Source: Salinisphaera sp. (GTDB taxonomy: Bacteria; Pseudomonadota; Gammaproteobacteria; Nevskiales; Salinisphaeraceae). Taken from it: 64,000 bases of DNA. The DNA lies in contig NZ_PBYA01000003.1 in NCBI RefSeq assembly GCF_002729955.1, positions 1 through 64,000 of the forward strand. The letters run 5' to 3'. This document shows, in pieces, positions 53,408-61,773 of this stretch; within the stretch, counting starts at the first letter, position 1; each line of letters opens with the position of its first letter. The notes below the pieces were generated by a model, which was given only the letters and a program-made list of their open reading frames with translations, ran no database searches and was not told the DNA's origin. The translations under genes were made by a program, and so were the position numbers.

Positions 53408-54598
53408 CTAGCCATCGATCGCGCGCAGACGGGCCAGCCTTGCGGCGCCGGGCGGATGCGTTGCAAACACTGCGGCATACCAGCGGTCCATGGTCGGCGC
53501 GGTGAGATTGTTCGCCAGCAGCTTCTCCAGCGCCGAGATCAGTGCCCCCGGCTGGGCGTGTTCGGCGGCATAGGCATCGGCCTCGTATTCGTAGCGACGC
53601 CGACGCGCGGACTGCCAGGCCTGCAGTGGCCAGCCCAGAGCCGGCAGCATCAGATAGGCCGCCACCGCGAGCACGGTCGGCGCCACCGCCAGATCCGCCC
53701 ATGCCACGGCCATGCCGATCGCGAGATAACCGCCAAACAGAAGCAGCGCCTGGCTGGCATAGAAACGCTGCAGATGACCACAGCGGTAATGACCGAGCTC
53801 ATGGGCCATCACGGCCTCCAGTTCCGCTGCCGACAGATGCGCGATCAGCGTATCCGAAAGCACCACCCGCTTGGATCGCCCCAGGCCGGTGAAATAGGCA
53901 TTGGCTCCGCGCGAGCGGCGCGAGGTATCGACCACCAGCACCTGCTCCAGGCGCGTGCCGCAGCGCTGCATCATGGCGTCGAGGCGGCGGCGCAGCTCGC
54001 CCGGCGCCAGCGGCGAGAAGCGCTCGAACAGGGGCGCGATCAGGTTCGGGCGCGCCCAGAAAAGAAACGCGATACCCGCGATCATCAGCACGCCGCTGGC
54101 CGGCCAGGCCCAGCCGAAGGGCGCCACGGCGAACGGCCACAGAATCCACAGGCAAGCCGGCACGGCGAGCATCGAATTGATCATTAAACGACGGGCGCTG
54201 TCGCCCGCGACGGCGCCGACCGTGCTTGTGGACATGCCGGCCGCGCGGTCGACGCACCACCAGCGTGCCCACAGGCGTATTTCGCACAGCAGCTGATCGA
54301 GGGCCGCGAATACGACCGCAAACAGGAGCACACCGACGCCGCCGTATGCTTGCAGGGCGGCATACAGGCCTGCGAGCGCGCCGGTAGCCAGCCAGAACGC
54401 GATACGTGCGACCCGTTCGAAACCCGCCAACCACTGGAACAGCGCCCGCCGCTGCCCGTAGCGCAGAAGCCGTTGCTGCGAAGGCGAGCGCAGCGCGGCG
54501 GCCAGATGGCGCCACTGGCGCAGACAAACGATCGCCTCGAACACCAGCCCGCCCAACAGCCAGGCACTCATGCACCCGAACAGCGCCGCCCCGCTCAT
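53408..54598 (-). CDS. M48-family membrane zinc metallopeptidase (Ste24/HtpX-like)
   Basis: A 396-aa membrane protease with several N-terminal helices, the zinc motif HELGHYRCGH, and a third ligand Glu in YEYEADAYA. M48 enzymes cleave membrane or periplasm-facing peptides and lipoproteins. It lies upstream of the SoxYZ-like gene on the same strand, 19 bases apart. Whether it serves the quinoprotein system is unknown; no PqqF-type M16 peptidase is seen in the window. I start at MSGAALFGC; the track adds 19 residues. Confidence 0.84.
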   Translation of the reverse strand: MSGAALFGCMSAWLLGGLVFEAIVCLRQWRHLAAALRSPSQQRLLRYGQRRALFQWLAGFERVARIAFWLATGALAGLYAALQAYGGVGVLLFAVVFAALDQLLCEIRLWARWWCVDRAAGMSTSTVGAVAGDSARRLMINSMLAVPACLWILWPFAVAPFGWAWPASGVLMIAGIAFLFWARPNLIAPLFERFSPLAPGELRRRLDAMMQRCGTRLEQVLVVDTSRRSRGANAYFTGLGRSKRVVLSDTLIAHLSAAELEAVMAHELGHYRCGHLQRFYASQALLLFGGYLAIGMAVAWADLAVAPTVLAVAAYLMLPALGWPLQAWQSARRRRYEYEADAYAAEHAQPGALISALEKLLANNLTAPTMDRWYAAVFATHPPGAARLARLRAIDG

Positions 54599-54763
54599 CG
54601 TCGACGCAACCACGACGGGGCCTCGCCCGTTCGCGGCACCCGGCTTACGTCGCATTTGATCGGCTTAACCGAGGGCGTAGTGTGAATCGAGAACCGGCGC
54701 AAAAGCCGGCATATAACAGGCCGACGGCCCATAAATCGATTCATTGCGAGACGAGGAACAGCC

Positions 54764-55330
54764 ATGACGATCACGATACATCCCAGCGTCGATAAAGGCA
54801 TGACGCCGGCCGCGGAGAATTTCTCCGGCGGTACGCTGAAATGCCGCTGCAGCAGCGACCCTGTCCAGGTCGAGGTTTCTTCCCAGTGCGCCCACAACCA
54901 TGTCTGCGGCTGCACGATGTGCTGGAAACCCGAAGGCGCGACCTTCGCCCAGATCGCAGTGGTGCCCAGCGACAGCGTCAAGATCCGCGAAAACGAAAAG
55001 AAACTGAAGGTCGTCAACGAGAACGCGGCGATCAAGCGCCATGCCTGTACCGACTGCGGCACCCACATGGTCGGGCATATCGAAGACAGCAAGCATCCGT
55101 TCTACGGCCTCGACTTCATTCATACCGAGCTCTCCGACGAGCAGGGCTGGGAACCGCCCCAGTTCGCGGCCTTCGTGTCGTCGATTATCGAAGCCGGCAC
55201 CGATCCGAACCGTATGGGCGAGATCCGCCGTCACCTGCACGATGCCGGCCTGGAACCCTACGACTGCCTGTCGCCCACACTCATGGACGTGATCGCGACC
55301 CATACCGCCAAGCAAAAAGGCGTGCTCTAG
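54764..55330 (+). CDS. gfa: S-(hydroxymethyl)glutathione synthase Gfa
   Basis: A 188-aa Gfa enzyme that speeds condensation of formaldehyde with glutathione. Zinc cysteines are seen in [15 protein letters not shown] and CTDCGTH. Length matches the family. ATG follows GAGGAACAGCC. A zinc alcohol dehydrogenase follows on the same strand, so the two likely detoxify formaldehyde produced by alcohol oxidation. The stop codon TAG is followed at once by an IS5-like repeat end. Confidence 0.9.
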   Translation: MTITIHPSVDKGMTPAAENFSGGTLKCRCSSDPVQVEVSSQCAHNHVCGCTMCWKPEGATFAQIAVVPSDSVKIRENEKKLKVVNENAAIKRHACTDCGTHMVGHIEDSKHPFYGLDFIHTELSDEQGWEPPQFAAFVSSIIEAGTDPNRMGEIRRHLHDAGLEPYDCLSPTLMDVIATHTAKQKGVL

Positions 55331-55434
55331 GAGAGCTCTGTATAACCTGCCGCCGGCTGGGGCCGAGCCGGCGGCTTTCTCGAGCGCTTTGCTGCGGCCA
55401 GGGCAAAAGTCTTTTCCCGGCGGCAGGTTCAGTG
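55331..55434. repeat. Decayed IS5-like MITE end plus hairpin
   Basis: GAGAGCTCTGTATAACCT, right after CTAG, resembles the 18-base end of the MITE at 50077. It runs into AACCTGCCGCCGG, which has a perfect inverted copy at 55417-55429, giving a 13-bp stem. The right terminal repeat is not recognisable, so this may be a diverged or truncated element. Confidence 0.5.
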
Positions 55435-55504
55435 GAATTGCGCATTCCAGGCGGCCTTGCCCGCATGCAGGATGCCGCTTCGACCTTTCGAACAAGAGCG
55501 CCTC

Positions 55505-56668
55505 ATGAAAGCACTCACCTGGCACGGTACCCATGACGTACGCGTGGACAACGTCGACGATCCGAAGATTCAGCAGGATCGCGACGCCATCATCAAGATC
55601 ACCGCGACCGCGATCTGCGGCTCCGATCTGCATCTCTACAACGGCCTGATGGCCGGCATGCAGGCCGGCGACGTGCTCGGCCACGAATTCATGGGCGAGG
55701 TCGTGGAAACCGGCTCGGCGGTGAACAATCTCAAAAAGGGTGACCGCGTGGTCGTACCCTTCACCATTTCCTGCGGCGGCTGCTTTTTCTGCAACAAGCA
55801 TCTGTATTCGCTGTGCGACAACTCCAATCCGAACGCCGATCAGGCCGCCGAGCTGATGGGGCATTCCCCGGCCGCGCTGTTCGGCTATTCGCATGTGCTC
55901 GGCGGCATCCCCGGCGGTCAGGCAGAGTACGTGCGCGTGCCCTATGCCGACGTCGGCCCGATCAAGGTCGAATCCGACCTGCGCGATGATCAGCTGCTGT
56001 TTTTGTCGGATATCTACCCGACCGGCTATCAGGCCGTCGACCAGTGCGATATGGAAGCCGGCGACACGGTCGCCATCTGGGGCTGCGGGCCGGTCGGCCA
56101 GTTCGCCATTCGCAGTGCCTGGATGATGGGCGCCGGCCGCGTGATCGCCATCGATCGCGTACCGGAGCGCCTGAAGCTGGCCCACGACAAAGCCGGCGCT
56201 GAAGTCATCAACTTCGAAGAAGAAGACGTCTACAGCAAGCTGCTCGATATGACCGGCGGGCGCGGCCCGGACTGCGGTATCGACTGTGTCGGCGCCGAAG
56301 CCCACGGTCAGGGCGATCCGGAAGCAATCCGCCGCAACGCGGATTCCACCGAAGACAATCATCCGCATGCGATCAACGAAATGATCATGTCGGTGCGCAA
56401 GGGCGGGCGGCTGTCGCTGCCGGGCGTCTATACCGACAAGGTGGACGGTTTCGCGATCAACGCGCTGATGAACAAGTCGCTATCGGTCAAGGGCGGCCAG
56501 ACCCATATGCAGGGTTATCTCAAGGGCCTGCTCAATACCGTGGAACAGGGCCTGATCGACCCGTCGTTCATCATCACACATCGCTACGGACTGAACGACG
56601 CGCCCGAGGCCTACGCCAACTTCAATGCCAAGGAAGACGGCTGCATCAAGGTGGTCATGACGCCGTGA
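55505..56668 (+). CDS. Zinc-dependent alcohol/formaldehyde dehydrogenase (MDR family)
   Basis: A 387-aa zinc medium-chain dehydrogenase. Catalytic zinc ligands are in ICGSDLH and GHEFMGEV, structural zinc cysteines in [17 protein letters not shown], and NAD-binding [10 protein letters not shown] follows. Together with gfa upstream it suits oxidation of S-hydroxymethylglutathione or a related alcohol. This subgroup (about 390 aa, long linker at [11 protein letters not shown]) is common and often only called 'zinc-dependent alcohol dehydrogenase'. I start at [11 protein letters not shown] strong terminator follows. Confidence 0.86.
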   Translation: MKALTWHGTHDVRVDNVDDPKIQQDRDAIIKITATAICGSDLHLYNGLMAGMQAGDVLGHEFMGEVVETGSAVNNLKKGDRVVVPFTISCGGCFFCNKHLYSLCDNSNPNADQAAELMGHSPAALFGYSHVLGGIPGGQAEYVRVPYADVGPIKVESDLRDDQLLFLSDIYPTGYQAVDQCDMEAGDTVAIWGCGPVGQFAIRSAWMMGAGRVIAIDRVPERLKLAHDKAGAEVINFEEEDVYSKLLDMTGGRGPDCGIDCVGAEAHGQGDPEAIRRNADSTEDNHPHAINEMIMSVRKGGRLSLPGVYTDKVDGFAINALMNKSLSVKGGQTHMQGYLKGLLNTVEQGLIDPSFIITHRYGLNDAPEAYANFNAKEDGCIKVVMTP

Positions 56669-56709
56669 TGAAAGGCGTTTGAAAACGCCACAGGCCTGCA
56701 GGCCGAACG

Positions 56710-56740
56710 AAAAAAGGGGCGATCAATCGCCCCTTTTTCT
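56710..56740. terminator. Bidirectional intrinsic terminator
   Basis: AAAAAA-GGGGCGAT-CA-ATCGCCCC-TTTTT forms an 8-bp stem with A and T runs on either side, so it can end both the dehydrogenase (+) and the universal stress protein (-) transcripts. Confidence 0.85.
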
Positions 56741-56757
56741 TGCCCGAAAAGAATCGG

Positions 56758-57618
56758 CTAGCGCAGGATCAGCACCGGCAAAGTCGCATGCCGGATCATT
56801 TCCGTGGTCGTGCTGCCCACCAGCAGATGACGGATGCGCGAATGACCGTAGGCGCCCATGACCAGCATGTCGATATCGTGGGACTGCTCGTAGGCGCGTA
56901 GCGTGGCTTCGACCTCGCCCTCCTCGAGCACGGCGATGCTGACCTCGCTACAGACGGCGTCGAGCGCGGCCTTGGCCTCGTCGAGCTTGTGGCGGCAGTC
57001 GTCGCTGGCCTTGCCCACGAACACCAGATGACAGGCCACACCCGCGAACAAGGGGCTGGCCACGAGACGTTCGATCATCGCCTTCGAGGTACGGCTGCCG
57101 TCAAAGGCTACCGCGATACGCTGCGGTTCGCTGAAATTCGGCGGCGTAATCAGCATCGGGCAATGCAGCGAGCGAATCACCCGTTCGAGATTGGAGCCCA
57201 GATGCTCGTGGGCTGTGTCGGCGGTTTCGCCGCGTTTGCCGAGCACCAGCAGGCGGGTTTCGCTTTCCATTTCGACCAGCGTTTCGGCCAGCGCGCCGTG
57301 GCGCTGGCGCGAGGTGGCATTCGCCACGCCGTCGGCGGCGGCGCGTTCGCAGGCGGCATCGAGCATGATGCGGCCCTGCTCGCGCTCCAGGCGTGCACGC
57401 TGTTCGTCGAGTTGGGCCAACTCGGATAGCAGGTGCTCGCGCGACCCCAGGCCGATCTGCCCGCTGACGTCGGACTCTGCCGCGCGCCCGGTCTTGTCGA
57501 TGACGTGCACGAAGGTCAGCCCGATCTCCAGACGCAGGCTGGCCCACGCCGCCGCATCGCAGACCGCTTCGGAATAGGCCGAACCGTCGATACAGGCGGT
57601 AACGTGGCGATCGCTCAT
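56758..57618 (-). CDS. Tandem universal stress protein (UspA family)
   Basis: A 286-aa protein with two Usp domains. The second keeps the ATP-binding pattern G-x2-G-x9-GS (MGAYGHSRIRHLLVGST). The first is also recognisable (VTACIDGSAYSEAV) with GKRGE in its nucleotide-binding loop. UspA proteins aid survival under stress. It lies downstream of the SulP carrier gene on the same strand, 26 bases apart, a pairing also seen in other bacteria. Confidence 0.88.
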   Translation of the reverse strand: MSDRHVTACIDGSAYSEAVCDAAAWASLRLEIGLTFVHVIDKTGRAAESDVSGQIGLGSREHLLSELAQLDEQRARLEREQGRIMLDAACERAAADGVANATSRQRHGALAETLVEMESETRLLVLGKRGETADTAHEHLGSNLERVIRSLHCPMLITPPNFSEPQRIAVAFDGSRTSKAMIERLVASPLFAGVACHLVFVGKASDDCRHKLDEAKAALDAVCSEVSIAVLEEGEVEATLRAYEQSHDIDMLVMGAYGHSRIRHLLVGSTTTEMIRHATLPVLILR

Positions 57619-57644
57619 GAGGTCTCCTCGATTACTTGTCGTTT

Positions 57645-59132
57645 CTAATGCCCGCCGAGCAGTTTCTCAGCGTCGGGCTTGTCGTGCACGGCGATACGGT
57701 CGACCAGCGTGGCGCTGGCTTCGTTGAGCCCGACCACCTCGACCTCGGCGCCCTCGCGCCGGAATTTGAGCACCACCTTGTCGAGCGCGCCGACCGCGGT
57801 GATATCCCAGAAATGGGCACGGCGCAGATCGATACGCACATGGTCGAGCGCTTCCTTGAAGTCGAAGCCGGCCACGAATTTTTCGGCCGAGGTGAAGAAC
57901 ACCTGCCCCACCACTTCATACTCGCGCGAACGCCCGTCGTCGCTTTCGCGGCTGCCGATATAAAGCAGGCGCCCCACCTTGTTGGCAAAGAACAGCGAGG
58001 ACAGCAGCACACCCACGAACACCCCGATGGCGAGATTGTGTGTAGCCACCACCACGGCGACGACCGTCACCATCACGATATTCGTGCTCATCGGGTGCTT
58101 GCGCATGTCGCGCAGCGACTCCCAGCTGAAGGTGCCGATGGACACCATGATCATCACCGCCACCAGCGCGGCCATGGGAATACGCGATACCCAGTCGGAC
58201 AGAAAGACCACCATGATCAGCAGCACCACGCCTGCACACAGGGTGGACAAACGCGTGCGCCCTCCGGATTTGATGTTGATCACCGATTGGCCAATCATGC
58301 CGCAGCCGGCCATGCCGCCCAGCAGGCCGGCGCCGAGGTTGGCGATGCCCTGCCCGCGACATTCGCGGTTCTTGTCGCTGTTGGTATCGGTGAGATCGTC
58401 GACGATCGTGGCCGTCATCATCGATTCCATCAGGCCGACCACGGTCAACATGATCGAATACGGCAGGATGATCCAGAACGTCTCCATGGTCAGCGGCACG
58501 TCGGGCCACAGAAACACCGGCAGCGTATCCGGCAGTTCGCCCATATCGCCCACGGTGTTGATGCTCATGCCACTGGCCATATAGACCCCGGTGAGCACGA
58601 GAATGCAGATCAGCGGCGAGGGCAGCATGCGCCCGACCACGGGCACATGGGGAAACAGATAGATGATGCCCAGGCCGGCCGCGGTCATGGCATAGACATG
58701 CCAGGTCACGCCGGTGAGTTCGGGCAGCTGGGCCATGAAGATGAGAATGGCCAGCGCGTTGACGAAGCCGGTCACCACCGATCGCGACACGAACCGCATC
58801 AGCTCGCCCAGGCGCAGCACGCCAGCCACGATCTGAAGCACGCCGGTGAGCAGCGTCGCGGCCAGCAAATATTGCAGCCCGTGTTCGGCGACCAGAGTGG
58901 TCATCAGCAGCGCCATGGCGCCGGTGGCAGCCGAGATCATGCCCGGACGTCCGCCCGCGAACGCGATCACCACACAGATACAGAAGGAGGCATAGAGCCC
59001 CACCTTCGGATCGACCCCGGCGATGATGGAAAAGGCGATCGCCTCCGGAATGAGTGCGAGCGCGACCACCGTGCCGGCGAGCACGTCGGCCCGGATATTG
59101 GAGAACCAGGTTTGTCGTATCGATTGGATCAT
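57645..59132 (-). CDS. SulP-family anion transporter with STAS domain
   Basis: A 495-aa inner-membrane carrier with about 12-14 segments (start [10 protein letters not shown], then [20 protein letters not shown], the SulP signature) and a C-terminal cytoplasmic STAS domain ([20 protein letters not shown]). SulP proteins move sulfate, bicarbonate or dicarboxylates, often with sodium or protons. The track start is 70 codons too early. It probably forms an operon with the universal stress protein. Confidence 0.88.
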   Translation of the reverse strand: MIQSIRQTWFSNIRADVLAGTVVALALIPEAIAFSIIAGVDPKVGLYASFCICVVIAFAGGRPGMISAATGAMALLMTTLVAEHGLQYLLAATLLTGVLQIVAGVLRLGELMRFVSRSVVTGFVNALAILIFMAQLPELTGVTWHVYAMTAAGLGIIYLFPHVPVVGRMLPSPLICILVLTGVYMASGMSINTVGDMGELPDTLPVFLWPDVPLTMETFWIILPYSIMLTVVGLMESMMTATIVDDLTDTNSDKNRECRGQGIANLGAGLLGGMAGCGMIGQSVINIKSGGRTRLSTLCAGVVLLIMVVFLSDWVSRIPMAALVAVMIMVSIGTFSWESLRDMRKHPMSTNIVMVTVVAVVVATHNLAIGVFVGVLLSSLFFANKVGRLLYIGSRESDDGRSREYEVVGQVFFTSAEKFVAGFDFKEALDHVRIDLRRAHFWDITAVGALDKVVLKFRREGAEVEVVGLNEASATLVDRIAVHDKPDAEKLLGGH

Positions 59133-59522
59133 CGTGTCTCGTGCCTGCAGAACGATACGTCGCACTTCGATACGGTAGAACCGCGCAGCGAGCGTATCGA
59201 TGGCGCCTGTGGTCACAGACACCGGGTTGTTCGTTTCGCAGAGCAGGCGCCGTGGCCACAAAACCGTCGGGATGACGGCATGACGGTCGCAAATGCGACG
59301 GGGCGGCTGCACTCGATCGAGTTTACGGCCTGCCCGTGACACCGCGCGTGCCCTGCCCAGCCGTTCGAGCGCGCGGATATTAACAGAACGATCGTCGCAG
59401 CGCGCTCATGGAGCGCGAGCCGTTCGCCGCGCATGTCGATGCGCCTTCAGGCACGGCGAGGCGGCGCGATCGATGGCGTTTGACCTGGCGGCCAGGGGGC
59501 CCGTCACCCCCATCGACTCAGC
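59133..59522. other. Intergenic region upstream of SulP
   Basis: A 390-base gap with no supported ORF. It must contain the SulP promoter on the minus strand and the end of the thioesterase transcript. I see no strong terminator or repeat. Confidence 0.4.
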
Positions 59523-60434
59523 CTAGCCGTCGCGGGCGATATCCTGCTCGTCGGCGGTAATGAACAGCCCCTCCATCGAGGCACGCAGCGTCGCATCGAT
59601 CGGCGTGGGCCGGTGCCGGGCCCGATCGATGAGCACCATGGTGCTGCGAGCGGTCGCCAGACGCTCGTCGCCCACCGCGGCCGCACCGGCCAGGGCGAAA
59701 GAGGTATTGCCGATACGGTCGATGCCGCAGGCAACCTGCACGTTCGCCCGGCCGCGATGCCAGCGGTGATAGCTCAGATCCACGCTGGCCACGAGCATGC
59801 CCAGCCCCGGATCGTTGCGAATGGGGCGCAGCGTGCCCGCCCGCGACTGCTCGATATAGCGCGAGACCGCCAGTTCGCCGATCACGACGTCGGGGTCGAG
59901 GTCGGCATAGCGGCCGGAGATCTCGCTGAGCGCCGGGTAGCCCTGCATGGGCACGTGCTCGGGCGGCACGGGCGGCCAGTCGTTGGTCGCGAGCGGGTCC
60001 GTCGAACGCGCGTCGTCGAGCGCTGTACGGACATCCGCCGGCAGATCCACCCAGCGATCGCCATGCCAGGCGCCCATCAGGCAGTCCTGCACGCCGACGC
60101 ATTCGCCCTGCTGGAACAGCCCGGTGGCCAGGCGATAGCTATCGGCTGCAACCGAGATCAGCCGCGTGGCACAGGTGACGTCGTGCGGGTAGTGCGTCTC
60201 GCGCAGAAAGTGCGTGACCGTACGCCGCGGGCGCAGCAGCACGGTATCGGAAAACAGACGCTCCTCGCCCAGCACGGCCAGCTGATGACGGATGCGCGCT
60301 TCCACGTGCAGACCGTGCACCGCCACGTTGTTGGCGTGTCGGATCGTATCCAGATGGGCGTACTGCAGCGCCGCCGTATGGCGCAGATCATAGCGTTCGG
60401 GGTCGTTCTGCCAGGCGGGCGTCTTCACGGGCAT
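59523..60434 (-). CDS. Double-hotdog acyl-CoA thioesterase
   Basis: A 303-aa protein made of two 4HBT-like hotdog domains. The first has AHLDTIRHANNVAVHGLHVEA, resembling the Asp-His/Asn pattern of 4-hydroxybenzoyl-CoA-type thioesterases. The second has RYADLDPDVVIGELAVSRYIEQSRAG, another hotdog core with the ADLD...E pattern. It likely hydrolyses acyl-CoA; substrate unknown. I start at MPVKTPAWQN, 19 residues inside the track ORF. It is divergent from a crotonase gene. Confidence 0.75.
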   Translation of the reverse strand: MPVKTPAWQNDPERYDLRHTAALQYAHLDTIRHANNVAVHGLHVEARIRHQLAVLGEERLFSDTVLLRPRRTVTHFLRETHYPHDVTCATRLISVAADSYRLATGLFQQGECVGVQDCLMGAWHGDRWVDLPADVRTALDDARSTDPLATNDWPPVPPEHVPMQGYPALSEISGRYADLDPDVVIGELAVSRYIEQSRAGTLRPIRNDPGLGMLVASVDLSYHRWHRGRANVQVACGIDRIGNTSFALAGAAAVGDERLATARSTMVLIDRARHRPTPIDATLRASMEGLFITADEQDIARDG

Positions 60435-60761
60435 GTCCTTGAAACGAATAGCGAGGCGCCGCGCAACGCCTTTGCGATAACGCAGGGCCACTGGGCGACA
60501 CGACTGCGATTATGGACCGCTGGCCCACTCGATTTCATGCCGCGTTTGCGCCATGAGCGTCTGCAACGCCTTGCCGTCGGCCGTTGCAGGCGGACAGTCA
60601 TCGTTGCCCCACCCCGGCGACGGCTTTACGCGGCGCCAAGCGTCGACCGGCTTCGGGGGCACCACAGCTGCGGGCAATTCCGGAGTCGTTTGTCCGGGCA
60701 GAAACGCTATGATCCCTCACTGAACTTTTACAAACCTAAAATGCGGCTACGAGGAGACGCC
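60435..60761. other. Divergent promoter region, thioesterase/crotonase
   Basis: A 327-base divergent intergenic region. The right end has GAGGAGA eight bases before the crotonase ATG. No repeat or operator stands out. Confidence 0.45.
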
Positions 60762-61622
60762 ATGACCACGCCACAATTCTCGACCATTTCTTTGGACATC
60801 AAGGATGGCATTGCCACCCTGTGGCTGGACCGGCCCGAAAAGATGAACGCCTTCACGCCGCAGATGAAGGACGAGATGATCGCGGCCTTCGATCACACCG
60901 ACGCCAACGACGACGTGCGCGCGGTGATCGTGACCGGGCGCGGTCGTGCGTTCTGTGCCGGCGCGGATCTTTCCTCGGGCGGCGATACCTTCGATTACGA
61001 CAAGCGCCAGGGCGAAGACCACAAACGCGATGGCGGCGGCCAGGTCACGCTGCGCATCTATCGCAGCCTCAAGCCCGTGATCGGCGCGATCAACGGCGCG
61101 GCGGTGGGCGTGGGCGCCACCATGCAGCTACCCATGGATATCCGTATCGCGGCCGACACGGCCAAGTTCGGTTTCGTCTTCGCACGCCGTGGCATCACCC
61201 TCGAGGCGGCCTCTTCGTGGTTTCTCACGCGTACGGTAGGGCTGTCGACCGCGCTTGAGTGGTGCTATTCGGGCCGCGTATTTCCCGCCAGCGAGGCGCA
61301 GGAACGCGGGCTGGTGCGTTCCCTGCACGCCGCGGATGATCTCTACGACGCCGCGCTCGCCCTGGCTCACGAACTCACCGACGAAAGCGCGCCCGTCTCC
61401 ATCGCCATGACGCGCCAGCTGCTCTGGCGCATGCATGCACAAGGCCACCCGATGGACGCACATCGTATCGACAGCCAGGCCATTCGTGCGCGGGGACGCT
61501 CCGAAGACGCGAAGGAAGGCGTGTCGTCGTTTCTGGAAAAACGGCCCGCCCAATTCCCCAACCGCGTATCCAGCGATATGCCGGATTTTTTCGATTGGCA
61601 GCATGAGCCGCCTTTCGAATAA
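60762..61622 (+). CDS. Enoyl-CoA hydratase/isomerase (crotonase family)
   Basis: A 286-aa crotonase-fold enzyme acting on acyl-CoA esters in beta-oxidation or related routes. Seen are AFCAGADLSSGG (oxyanion hole), INGAAVGVGATMQLPMDIRIA (second oxyanion strand) and RRGITLEAASSWFLTRTVG, with a candidate catalytic Glu. Start ATG follows GAGGAGACGCC. The divergent thioesterase suggests shared acyl-CoA metabolism. Confidence 0.86.
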   Translation: MTTPQFSTISLDIKDGIATLWLDRPEKMNAFTPQMKDEMIAAFDHTDANDDVRAVIVTGRGRAFCAGADLSSGGDTFDYDKRQGEDHKRDGGGQVTLRIYRSLKPVIGAINGAAVGVGATMQLPMDIRIAADTAKFGFVFARRGITLEAASSWFLTRTVGLSTALEWCYSGRVFPASEAQERGLVRSLHAADDLYDAALALAHELTDESAPVSIAMTRQLLWRMHAQGHPMDAHRIDSQAIRARGRSEDAKEGVSSFLEKRPAQFPNRVSSDMPDFFDWQHEPPFE

Positions 61623-61773
61623 GCAGGCGCTAAGGCGCGGCACCCAGTCGCCGCGCCGGCCTGACCGGGATGCGCTCTAGACAAAGAAAGTCGCACTCCC
61701 TATAAACGAAAGGTCGCAGCGAAACAGGCCAGCGCGTAGCCCTAGGCTTTGACGACGCGCTGCAGGGGCGGGG

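Noticed and set aside
54665-56368. 567-aa minus-strand ORF
   Set aside because: It runs antisense across gfa and the zinc dehydrogenase, both of which have clear metal-binding motifs.
57636-59339. 567-aa His-rich plus-strand ORF
   Set aside because: It is antisense to the SulP transporter. Its His/Gln/Asp-rich text is the usual reverse reading of membrane codons.
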